A DNA stretch of 58,726 nt from SAR86 cluster bacterium. Its GTDB lineage: Bacteria; Pseudomonadota; Gammaproteobacteria; Magnimaribacterales; Magnimaribacteraceae. The notes under the pieces were generated by a model. That model saw only the letters and a program-made list of their open reading frames with translations. It did no database searches and was not told where the DNA came from. The stretch covers positions 1-58,726 of the forward strand of contig JADHSF010000005.1 in the NCBI GenBank assembly GCA_016777005.1, written 5' to 3'. This document shows positions 30,302 to 39,428 of the stretch, in pieces; the stretch's first letter is position 1, and every line of letters starts with the position of its first letter. Both the position numbers and the translations under genes were made by a program.

Positions 30302-30304
30302 AGT

Positions 30305-30733
30305 CTAATACAGATTTATGGAGGCTATGACTATGCCAGCTATTTCTAGTTCTTCCTCTTTATTAATCATTATGGGTGGGTATTTTGGATTCTCAGAGAC
30401 TAGGCAAACTTTTGGTTTAAGCAGCAGTCTCTTGCATGCATAAGATCCATCTATTGAAGCTATAACAATTTTATTGTGACCTGGTTCTATACTTCTATCT
30501 ACTATCAAAATTGCACCATCTCCTATATGTGCATTTATCATTGAATCTCCACTGACACGAACAAAATAGGTAGCAGCAGGATTTTTTATTAGATACTCAT
30601 TCAAATCTATAGATCTTTCAATATAGTCATCTGCAGGACTAGGCCATCCTACTCGAACGGTATTTAGGAAATAGGGGATTTCAAGAAGAGATAAGTTATC
30701 CTCTGATGCATCGCCCAGATAGTCAATTTTCAT
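30305..30733 (-). CDS. umuD: UmuD, self-cleaving polymerase V subunit
   Basis: UmuD cuts itself with RecA help to form UmuD', which activates UmuC. The dyad is Ser64 in VSGDSMI and Lys101 in YACKRL, in register with Ser60 and Lys97 of E. coli. The segment GWPSPADDYIERSIDLNEYLI matches the E. coli cleavage region, but the scissile pair is Val28-Gly29, where E. coli has Cys24-Gly25. Length is 142 residues. A TATAAA (30745-30740 on the minus strand) lies six bases before the ATG, with no Shine-Dalgarno, so a leaderless transcript is likely. Confidence 0.95.
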   Translation of the reverse strand: MKIDYLGDASEDNLSLLEIPYFLNTVRVGWPSPADDYIERSIDLNEYLIKNPAATYFVRVSGDSMINAHIGDGAILIVDRSIEPGHNKIVIASIDGSYACKRLLLKPKVCLVSENPKYPPIMINKEEELEIAGIVIASINLY

Positions 30734-30753
30734 AAGGGTTTTATAAATTAATA

Positions 30754-30769
30754 CTGTATATATATACAG
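30754..30769. promoter_or_regulatory. SOS box upstream of umuDC
   Basis: The 16-mer CTGTATATATATACAG is the ideal LexA operator, and it is flanked by TA on both sides. It lies 20 bases upstream of umuD, covering the place where the -35 should be. The divergent gene at 30844 starts 74 bases away on the other side. Confidence 0.96.
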
Positions 30770-30843
30770 TATAATTAAAGGATGATTTTGTAAAGCTTTT
30801 AACCTACTATTATTTATATAAAAGATATTAAACTCTAAATAAT

Positions 30844-31488
30844 ATGAAAACTTGGATAATTTTGGGAGCGGTCTACATTGGTTTTTTCTTTTGGTATACA
30901 GATATGGGAGGACAGTTAAGCCAAGAAGAAATACAAGGCTTTATCAAACAGCACGAACAAAATATCATCGATAATGGAGCGTCTTCAGATTCAGAAGAAC
31001 TTCAATTAAGAATAGATTTCCTTAGAAGATTCATGGAAGAAGATGATGGTAGGCAGTTTATTATGGTCAATAATATTGAAATGAATAAAAATCCTGTAGA
31101 TGTGCCTGGCGCAAATCCTGGAGAGTCTGCTGATCAATTAATGTCTAGATATATGGAATATATGTGGCCCAATCTTTTAAAGCGAGCTTCTCATCCTATT
31201 TTTATGAGTAATGTCGTCTATCAATCCATGGATCTAGTGGGGATAGAGGGGGCAGAAACTTGGGATCAAGCAGCATTAATGAGATATAAAAGTCGCAGAG
31301 CGATGATGGAGATAGTTACTCATCCAAATATGATGGATAGTCATGAATTCAAGATTGCAGCCTTACAAAAGACTATTGCATATCCTGTTGAACCGTTTGG
31401 TTATTATAGTGATATAAGAGTTATCTTCGGGATGTTGATAATGATAGTCGGTCTTTCGATTAGGTTATTTCTTATTTCTAAGAGATAG
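30844..31488 (+). CDS. Membrane-anchored protein with a DUF1330-like middle domain, unknown function
   Basis: The 214-residue protein has a membrane helix at each end: TWIILGAVYIGFFFWYT at the start and VIFGMLIMIVGLSIRLFLI at the end. Between them is a soluble segment with GRQFIMVNNIEMNKNP, SRYMEYMWPNLLKRASHPIF, AALMRYKSRRAMMEIVTHPNM and HEFKIAALQKTIAYPVEP. That order resembles the dimeric alpha-beta barrel of DUF1330-type proteins, but the match is by eye. I assign no function. The gene is divergent from umuD and convergent with lpxH, overlapping it by 11 bases. Confidence 0.65.
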   Translation: MKTWIILGAVYIGFFFWYTDMGGQLSQEEIQGFIKQHEQNIIDNGASSDSEELQLRIDFLRRFMEEDDGRQFIMVNNIEMNKNPVDVPGANPGESADQLMSRYMEYMWPNLLKRASHPIFMSNVVYQSMDLVGIEGAETWDQAALMRYKSRRAMMEIVTHPNMMDSHEFKIAALQKTIAYPVEPFGYYSDIRVIFGMLIMIVGLSIRLFLISKR

Positions 31489-32200
31489 AGAATTTTTTTA
31501 GTTCGCAAGAGCTAGAATCCATCCAAAGATACCATCCGTATTTATCCCAATCTCCCAGAACAATTCTTTTAGCAGGCTGGTTATTGATTTCAATATCATG
31601 AGAATTTGGCCTGTGTGTATGGCCATGGATTAGGAGATTCACAGAAAAATTTTCCATAGTTTTAGATACTTCTGAAGGAGTTACATCCATGATATTTTCT
31701 TTTTTTCTCTCGGTAGCCTGTTTACTTATGTCTCTTAATTCTCTAGCAATTTCATTTCTTTCGATCAAAGACTTACTCAGGAATTCTTTTTGCCATTGCG
31801 GATCCCTGCTGGTTTTCCTAAAAGATTGATAATCCACATCTTCGGTGCAGAGCAAATCGCCATGCATTAGAAGAACAGGTTTACCAAACATTTCTTCTAA
31901 CCTGGGATCTGTTATGAGTTTCATGCCGGATGAAGAGGCAAATTCATGTCCTAGAAGAAAATCTCTATTTCCATGCATCATATAGATCTCTGCAGTTTGA
32001 TTAGTCTTCAGAAGAGCCTCTCTAATCCCAGAGATGAAATCATTTTGATTATCGTCTCCTATCCAGGTCTCAAACAGATCACCAAGTATGTATAGTTTTT
32101 CTGCTTTTGAAGCAGTACCTTCAAGAAAAGTTATAAAGGCTTGGGTAATATCTGGTCTGCCCTCATGCAAGTGCAGATCAGATATAAAGCAGTAAGCCAT
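31478..32200 (-). CDS. lpxH: UDP-2,3-diacylglucosamine diphosphatase
   Basis: LpxH cleaves UDP-2,3-diacylglucosamine to lipid X at the inner membrane, in lipid A synthesis. The metallophosphoesterase motifs are in order: FISDLHLHEG (Asp8, His10), LGDLFETWIGDD, MMHGNRDFLLGHEF, a histidine in LLMHGDLLCTED, and HGHTHRP near residue 195. The length of 240 residues is that of E. coli LpxH. It lies downstream of the cyclophilin gene, two bases away, as lpxH often follows ppiB. Confidence 0.95.
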   Translation of the reverse strand: MAYCFISDLHLHEGRPDITQAFITFLEGTASKAEKLYILGDLFETWIGDDNQNDFISGIREALLKTNQTAEIYMMHGNRDFLLGHEFASSSGMKLITDPRLEEMFGKPVLLMHGDLLCTEDVDYQSFRKTSRDPQWQKEFLSKSLIERNEIARELRDISKQATERKKENIMDVTPSEVSKTMENFSVNLLIHGHTHRPNSHDIEINNQPAKRIVLGDWDKYGWYLWMDSSSCELKKFSIS

Positions 32201-32202
32201 CG

Positions 32203-32793
32203 TTATTCTGTTGTAACTTTCGTATCGATAATTGAAATATCTTCAAGAGGAACATCCTGATGGAAACCTGAGCTTCCTGTTGCAGTTGCCGCAATCGCTT
32301 CAACGGTTTCAAAGCCTTCAACAACTTCACCGAACACAGCATAGCCCCATCCTTGAGAAGTTTCTTCTGTATGATCTAAAGAAATATTATTAACAACATT
32401 GATAAAAAACTGAGAGCTGGCAGAGTGAGGATCATTAGTTCTTGCCATCGACAAACTCCATTTAGTATTTTTTACACCATTATTAGCTTCATTCATAATG
32501 GGAGGATTACCTTCTTTGTTTATCATGCCGGGTTCCATTCCTCCGCCTTGTATGACAAAACCGGGAATTACCCGATGAAAGATGGTTCCATTAAAAAAAC
32601 CACTCTCAGCGTACTCTAAAAAGTTTTTAGATGTTACGGGTGCTTCTTCTTCAAATAGCTCAATTACAATCGGGCCTAGGGTTGTTTCAAAAGTTATCAC
32701 TTTTATCTCCTTTTCATTTTGTGAGCAACCCATTGCCCAAAAAAAAACCATAAAAATTATTATTAGACTTAAATTTGAAGTGAGTTGTTTCAT
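32203..32793 (-). CDS. Cyclophilin-type peptidyl-prolyl isomerase with a lipoprotein signal
   Basis: The cyclophilin domain (about residues 30-190) has the family core IFHRVIPGFVIQGGG and SMARTNDPHSASSQFFIN, with the catalytic arginine of FHRV. A hydrophobic leader ends in AMGC with Cys23, followed by SQNEKEIK. This reads as a lipoprotein signal, so the enzyme is likely held on a periplasmic membrane face. E. coli PpiB is cytoplasmic and PpiA is soluble and periplasmic; the lipid anchor sets this one apart. It lies next to lpxH, in the ppiB-lpxH order. Confidence 0.92.
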   Translation of the reverse strand: MKQLTSNLSLIIIFMVFFWAMGCSQNEKEIKVITFETTLGPIVIELFEEEAPVTSKNFLEYAESGFFNGTIFHRVIPGFVIQGGGMEPGMINKEGNPPIMNEANNGVKNTKWSLSMARTNDPHSASSQFFINVVNNISLDHTEETSQGWGYAVFGEVVEGFETVEAIAATATGSSGFHQDVPLEDISIIDTKVTTE

Positions 32794-32824
32794 ATTTCTT
32801 TTAAATTCATTAGCGTCAGGGGGC

Positions 32825-32830
32825 TATAAT
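32825..32830 (+). promoter_or_regulatory. -10 box for gltX
   Basis: A perfect TATAAT lies in the divergent gap between the cyclophilin gene and gltX, 37 bases before the ATG. An AAGGA Shine-Dalgarno follows. The -35 is poor. Confidence 0.42.
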
Positions 32831-32867
32831 ACGAACTTTATGGTTAAGCTTCCAATACATTAAGGAT

Positions 32868-34274
32868 ATGAAAGCAAATAAAACAAGATTTTGTCCTAGT
32901 CCAACTGGTTTTTTGCACCTAGGAAATCTCAGAACGGCTCTTTTTAGTTCTCTTGTGGCAAAGAAGCATGGCGACTCTTTTTTACTACGCATAGAGGACA
33001 CTGACCTGGAGCGATCAAAAGAAGAGTTTTCTAAAGCTATCTGTGAGGATTTAAGTTGGATGGGATTGAAATGGGATGAAGGCCCAGAAGTTGGTGGTAT
33101 AGAAAACTCTTACTATCAATCAGAAAGAATTGAACTTTACGAAAACTTTTATAAAGAATTATTAGATGCAGATTTAATTTATCCTTGTTTTACAAGTGAG
33201 GAGGAATTAAAGATTATTCGCAGAAATCAAATTGCAGCTGGTCAACCTCCTCGTTATACAGGCGTTTGGTCTGAAGCATCCAGTGAAGAGATTCAAGAGG
33301 AATTAAATAAAGGGAATAAACCTGTTTATAGATTCAGAGTTCCCAAGGATAAAAAAATAGAATTTGTAGACATAGTGAAAGGCGAACAATCCTTTTCTAC
33401 AGACGACCTTGATGACTTTATTGTCAGGAAACAAGACTCATCTCCAACATTCATGTTTGCCAACGCAATAGATGACTCTTTAATGAAAGTTAATATTGTA
33501 TTGAGAGGAGATGATCATTTGAGTAATACTCCACGACAAATAGCTCTATTAGAGGCGCTGAATTTGCCTCTTCCTCGATATGCTCATGTATCACTTTTTA
33601 CTGGTTCAGATGGCGCACCTTTATCTAAAAGAAACGGAAGCTTGTCGATAAATGATCTAAGACAAATGGGTTATTTACCGCAAGCAGTTGCTAATTATCT
33701 TTCTAGGGTGGGCCACACAATTACGGATAATGATCTAAAGACACATCAAGAATTAGCAGATGTATTTGAAACAAAAAATATTTCGAGCTCTCCGAGTAAG
33801 TTTGATATAGACCAATTAATTTTTTGGCAAAAAAAGACTGTAGAGTCCTTGTCAATTCAAGAATGCTCAGTCTGGCTTAAAGAATCTTTAAAGGCTTTAC
33901 CCTCAGCAATAAATTCTGAGAATTTTATCGAGTTAATAAAAGAGAACATTAACTTTCCTGAAGAAGCTGAAGATTATTTAAATAACTTATTTCATCGTCC
34001 ATTGAATACCAGTCAAGAAGTCTCCGAAATCATTAAATCTGCAGGAAAAAGTTTCTACTTAACTGCATTTAAATCAATTGAGCCGGGCTATAAAGATTGG
34101 AATGATGCTGTCAAAACTATTGGACTTGCAACTAACACGAAAGGCAAGAATTTATTTATGCCTTTGAGAGTTGCCATAACAGGACAAACAAAAGGACCCG
34201 AACTAGATAAAGTGGTCAATATTATTGGCTTGGAGCAAGTTCTGATTAGATTTAAAGAGGCATCTGAGTTTTGA
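32868..34274 (+). CDS. gltX: Glutamyl-tRNA synthetase, GltX2-like
   Basis: The class I synthetase signature is CPSPTGFLHLGNLRTALFS at the start, and the KMSKS-type loop reads LSKRNG (residues 252-257). The protein has 468 residues, a usual length. The segment after the loop, GSLSINDLRQMGYLPQAVANYLSRVGH, looks like the second GluRS type found in several gammaproteobacteria and not like E. coli GltX. The zinc-binding cysteines of the E. coli SWIM-like element are not evident. Whether it charges tRNA-Glu, tRNA-Gln or both cannot be told here. The cysS TTG start overlaps its stop. Confidence 0.93.
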   Translation: MKANKTRFCPSPTGFLHLGNLRTALFSSLVAKKHGDSFLLRIEDTDLERSKEEFSKAICEDLSWMGLKWDEGPEVGGIENSYYQSERIELYENFYKELLDADLIYPCFTSEEELKIIRRNQIAAGQPPRYTGVWSEASSEEIQEELNKGNKPVYRFRVPKDKKIEFVDIVKGEQSFSTDDLDDFIVRKQDSSPTFMFANAIDDSLMKVNIVLRGDDHLSNTPRQIALLEALNLPLPRYAHVSLFTGSDGAPLSKRNGSLSINDLRQMGYLPQAVANYLSRVGHTITDNDLKTHQELADVFETKNISSSPSKFDIDQLIFWQKKTVESLSIQECSVWLKESLKALPSAINSENFIELIKENINFPEEAEDYLNNLFHRPLNTSQEVSEIIKSAGKSFYLTAFKSIEPGYKDWNDAVKTIGLATNTKGKNLFMPLRVAITGQTKGPELDKVVNIIGLEQVLIRFKEASEF

Positions 34275-35641
34275 AAATCTTCAATACACTTTCTGGAAAG
34301 AAAGATAATTTTGAACCTTTAGAGGGCAATAAGGTTCGCATGTATATCTGCGGTATGACTGTTTATGATGATACTCATATCGGTCATGCAAGAACTTTTG
34401 TTTCTTTTGATATTATTGTTAGATATCTTAGAAGTGCAGGTTATGAAGTTAACTACATAAGAAATATTACTGATGTGGATGACAAAATTTTAGAGCGATC
34501 AAAGGAACTAGGAATAACTCCATTTGAGCTAACTCAAAAGTATATTCAATCCATGAACCAAGATTTTTCAACTTTAAAAATGATCGAACCTGATTCTGAA
34601 CCAAGAGCTACAGATAATATTGATTCGATTATTTCATTAATAAAAAAACTCATTGAAAAAGAACATGCGTATGTTGGTGATTCAGATGTTTATTTTTCAA
34701 CAGAGTCATTTGAGTCATATGGAAAACTTTCCCGAAGAAATCTAGAGGATATGTTGGCAGGTGCAAGAGTTGACATAGATACAAGCAAAAGAAATCCTGC
34801 TGATTTTGTTCTTTGGAAAAAGGATACCGATGGTCTCAAGTGGGATTCGCCCTGGGGAGAAGGAAGACCGGGATGGCATATCGAATGCTCAGCTATGAGC
34901 ATGGATGCTTTGGGCGAGACATTTGATATACATGGAGGAGGTGCTGACCTTAAATTCCCTCATCATGAAAATGAAATTGCACAGTCAGAATGTGTTACTG
35001 GTAAAGAGTTCGCTAAATTATGGATGCATACAGGACCCTTAAGGATAGATAAAGAAAAGATGTCTAAGTCCCTTAAAAATTTTATTACCATTAAGGATGC
35101 GGTAAAAAATAGCTCTCCTGAAACTCTACGATTCTTTTTAATATCTAGTCATTACAGGAGTCCGCTTAATTACTCAGAGGAAGGCATCGAAGAAGCCAAG
35201 ACTTCACTGGATCGTCTTTATAATGCGTTGAAGGATCTAGAGTTTCGGCATTTAGCGTTGATTGAGAGCGAATATTCTCAAAAATTTCATAATGCCATGG
35301 AGGATGATTTTAATTCTCCTGCTGCTATTTCAGTTCTTTTTGAGATGGCAAGAAATATCAATACCTGTAAAAAAGAAAATGATATTGATGAAGCCTCTAA
35401 GCTATCCAAAGAACTGGTTAACCTCTCGTCTTGCCTGGGAATAATTCAAGATAATCCAGAAGAGTACTTTACTGATGGTATTGCTTTGACTGATCAAGAG
35501 GTGAATGTTTACATCACTCGAAGGAATCAGGCTAGAGCAGAAAAAGATTTTCAGCTATCCGATAATATACGTGATGAACTATTGGAAAAAGGTATTGCCC
35601 TTGAAGACAAGGCATCTGGGACAGTTTGGAAAAAGATATAA
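34271..35641 (+). CDS. cysS: Cysteinyl-tRNA synthetase
   Basis: CysS charges tRNA-Cys. The zinc ligand Cys27 lies in MYICGMTVYDDTHIGHART, with HIGH at residues 36-39; another zinc site is in GWHIECSAM and GGGADLKFPHHENEIAQ. KMSKS is at 263-267. The length of 456 residues is normal. The start is TTG, sharing TTGA with the gltX stop; conserved sequence begins within a few residues (IFNTLSGKKDNFEP), so no later start fits. It is convergent with the nuclease gene, one base away. Confidence 0.97.
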   Translation: MKIFNTLSGKKDNFEPLEGNKVRMYICGMTVYDDTHIGHARTFVSFDIIVRYLRSAGYEVNYIRNITDVDDKILERSKELGITPFELTQKYIQSMNQDFSTLKMIEPDSEPRATDNIDSIISLIKKLIEKEHAYVGDSDVYFSTESFESYGKLSRRNLEDMLAGARVDIDTSKRNPADFVLWKKDTDGLKWDSPWGEGRPGWHIECSAMSMDALGETFDIHGGGADLKFPHHENEIAQSECVTGKEFAKLWMHTGPLRIDKEKMSKSLKNFITIKDAVKNSSPETLRFFLISSHYRSPLNYSEEGIEEAKTSLDRLYNALKDLEFRHLALIESEYSQKFHNAMEDDFNSPAAISVLFEMARNINTCKKENDIDEASKLSKELVNLSSCLGIIQDNPEEYFTDGIALTDQEVNVYITRRNQARAEKDFQLSDNIRDELLEKGIALEDKASGTVWKKI

Positions 35642-35642
35642 G

Positions 35643-36371
35643 CTAGACCATTAAAGTCTTTTTTACATAAGAACAGTAACCACATTTTTGATTAGCTTCT
35701 GGTACTTCATTTTTCATAAGAGTTTCTTTTAGATCAAAGAGAACAGGTTCAATCCAAGAGTCATTTCCTTTGTAAGGTATAAGCTTAGTTTTGAATTCAA
35801 GTTGGTTATTAAATTCATCTTTCTCAGTAACACCGTTACAGTAAACAAAATATCCAATATCTGAAACATCAAAAGAGTTACCTCGAAGTAACCACTGATA
35901 AAATTCAATTTGCCTTTTATAACCAATCTGCCAATCGGCATCAATACTCACTTCACCTTTTTTTGAGGTAGCCTTGTAATCAACCACAATGAGTTGTTGC
36001 GTTTCTGTATTTATCCATACGTCATCTAAACCACCTCTTAAAATTAGATTTGTTTCTGGATGAGTTCTCTTAACTCCATGCCTTAAAGATTCTCTCCATT
36101 CTTCAAGATCAGGATGTTGGTAAGGTAAGGCTTTTAACCTATTCTCTATCATTATTGGATGAGGCTTTTTTTGTTCTCTGTAGATATCGAACTCATTTTT
36201 TAGCAACTCATCAACTGCATTATTTAAATTAAAGGGAAAGGATGGAGGTCTGGCAATTCCTATCTTATTGGTTAAATAGAAACACCGTGGACATTCAAGA
36301 AAATTATCAATCCTTGAGCGACTTAAGACAAAGGGTTCTTCCGACGACGGATCAAATAATTTTGCTGGCAT
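35643..36371 (-). CDS. PD-(D/E)XK nuclease of the Cas4/RecB type with a probable Fe-S cluster
   Basis: The 242-residue protein starts with SRSRIDNFLECPRCFYL, giving Cys27 and Cys30, and ends with KCGYCSYVKK, giving Cys230 and Cys233. The middle carries GGLDDVW and IVVDYKATS, the PD-(D/E)XK core, with a later QIEFYQWLLR helix. Four cysteines split between the two ends match the iron-sulfur staple of Cas4 and AddB-like nucleases. There is no CRISPR array or cas gene nearby, so a repair role is more likely. It is a single gene between cysS and tRNA-Asn. Confidence 0.85.
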   Translation of the reverse strand: MPAKLFDPSSEEPFVLSRSRIDNFLECPRCFYLTNKIGIARPPSFPFNLNNAVDELLKNEFDIYREQKKPHPIMIENRLKALPYQHPDLEEWRESLRHGVKRTHPETNLILRGGLDDVWINTETQQLIVVDYKATSKKGEVSIDADWQIGYKRQIEFYQWLLRGNSFDVSDIGYFVYCNGVTEKDEFNNQLEFKTKLIPYKGNDSWIEPVLFDLKETLMKNEVPEANQKCGYCSYVKKTLMV

Positions 36372-36395
36372 ATTGAAGTTAATATTACCACAATG

Positions 36396-36425
36396 AAAAA
36401 AGGCCTACTTTTAAAAGTAGGCCTT
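36396..36425 (-). terminator. Rho-independent terminator of tRNA-Asn
   Basis: AAGGCCTACTT (36400-36410) and AAGTAGGCCTT (36415-36425) form a perfect 11-bp stem around TTAA. On the minus strand the stem is followed by a T run, just after the tRNA 3' end. It is one of the few classical terminators in the window. Confidence 0.9.
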
Positions 36426-36430
36426 AAACT

Positions 36431-36506
36431 TGGCTCCCCGAGCTGGGCTCGAACCAGCGACCCAATGATTAACAGTCATTTGCTCTACCAACTGAGCTAT
36501 CGGGGA
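36431..36506 (-). tRNA. tRNA-Asn (anticodon GTT)
   Basis: Read on the minus strand, the 76-base gene starts TCCCCGATAGCTCAG and ends CTCGGGGAGCCA. The acceptor stem TCCCCGA/TCGGGGA is perfect. The anticodon GTT (36473-36471) sits in the loop CTGTTAA, and GGTTCGAGCC is a standard T-arm. The CCA end is encoded in the DNA. It has its own promoter and terminator. Confidence 0.98.
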
Positions 36507-36514
36507 ATATTGTA

Positions 36515-36543
36515 ATTATAACTCGTACAATCTCAGCGTATAA
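36515..36543 (-). promoter_or_regulatory. tRNA-Asn promoter
   Basis: On the minus strand, TTATAC (36543-36538), exactly 17 bases, then TATAAT (36520-36515) precede the tRNA. The -10 ends 8 bases before the mature tRNA end, so the primary transcript would need little or no 5' trimming. It overlaps the uvrB -10 on the other strand. Confidence 0.65.
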
Positions 36544-36544
36544 T
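36539..36544 (+). promoter_or_regulatory. -10 box for uvrB
   Basis: A perfect TATAAT ends 15 bases before the uvrB ATG; no Shine-Dalgarno is seen. No CTGT-N8-ACAG SOS box is present in the gap, although uvrB is an SOS gene in E. coli. Confidence 0.42.
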
Positions 36545-36559
36545 ATTTTTTGTAAAAAT

Positions 36560-38563
<2,004 letters not shown>

Positions 38564-38578
<15 letters not shown>

Positions 38579-39295
38579 CAAAAATAATTCATTGCTTCTA
38601 TCTAATATAGAAAGGGTCTTATAGTAAAGATCGATACGGTTTACATATTCAATTGCCTCTTTGTGCTTAACAAACTGCTTTGACTCTTCTCCATACCTAT
38701 TAATCAATATTTGTCTCAAGGCTAGAGATACTTCAGACCACTTCTTAGAATTTAATCCCTTTTCCTCGGCTAATTCTCTTGCTAGATTTATATTTACAAA
38801 TCCTAAATTATATCCAGCTAAAGCCATCCATATTCTATCTAGTTTGGGTATCTCCTCAGGCAATCTATCCATTGTCTTTTGAAAATAATTAGCTCCTCCC
38901 AATATACTAGCTTCTGGATTTGTTCTTTTCTTGATTCCCATCTCTTTAGCTGTTTTTTGGGTAAGCATCATCATGCCTCGAACACCTGTTTGTGATATGG
39001 CCTTAGGATTCCAGTGAGATTCTTGGTAGCTTATCGCTGCAATCAGGGTCCAATGAACCTCTAAATCCTTTGCGGAATCTCTAAAGGTCATTTCATATTC
39101 AGGTAGTCTAGAATCAACCCTTTTCATAAAAACAGAATGACCAGGTTTGTCATCTTTCCATAGATATTCGATCTCATTTATAAAAAATTCTTTATTTTGT
39201 TCTGTATATGAAGCCAGCACAGGGGCTTCAAGACTGACAAAGGCCAGCAGGCCAAGGAAGGAAAAGAGCGAATATCTGAATTTTAGATTTCTCAA
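38564..39295 (-). CDS. MltF-like lytic transglycosylase lacking the substrate-binding-protein domain
   Basis: The protein starts with a signal sequence ending around LASY (residue 29). It then carries a lysozyme-like SLT domain with the catalytic glutamate Glu92 in [12 protein letters not shown], the [17 protein letters not shown] segment and AGYNLG. These are the MltF family motifs, and the place next to purL is the usual mltF locus. E. coli MltF has 518 residues with an amino-terminal solute-binding-type domain; here only 243 remain. No lipobox cysteine is seen. It should cut peptidoglycan in the periplasm without the regulatory domain. Confidence 0.88.
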
Positions 39296-39385
39296 TGCAA
39301 CCCCAATTTTTTAACATTCTATTTAGAATTTATGAGAAATACTACATCCAGCAACAGTTTAATGTCATAACCACAAGATAGGCTA

Positions 39386-39413
39386 TTTACTTAAGATTTG
39401 CTTTTATTACAAT
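39386..39413 (+). promoter_or_regulatory. Possible purL promoter
   Basis: TTTACT (39386-39391) and TACAAT (39408-39413) are 16 bases apart, 15 bases upstream of the purL ATG. No PurR-type operator is evident in the 133-base divergent gap. Confidence 0.42.
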
Positions 39414-39428
39414 GATGACCAAGCATTA

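Noticed and set aside
35643-36371. A Cas4 gene as part of a CRISPR system
   Set aside because: No repeat array and no other cas genes exist in the window; the neighbours are housekeeping genes.
36507-36559. An SOS box before uvrB
   Set aside because: The gap contains TGTAATTATA and TACAAT but no CTGT-N8-ACAG, so SOS control cannot be claimed.
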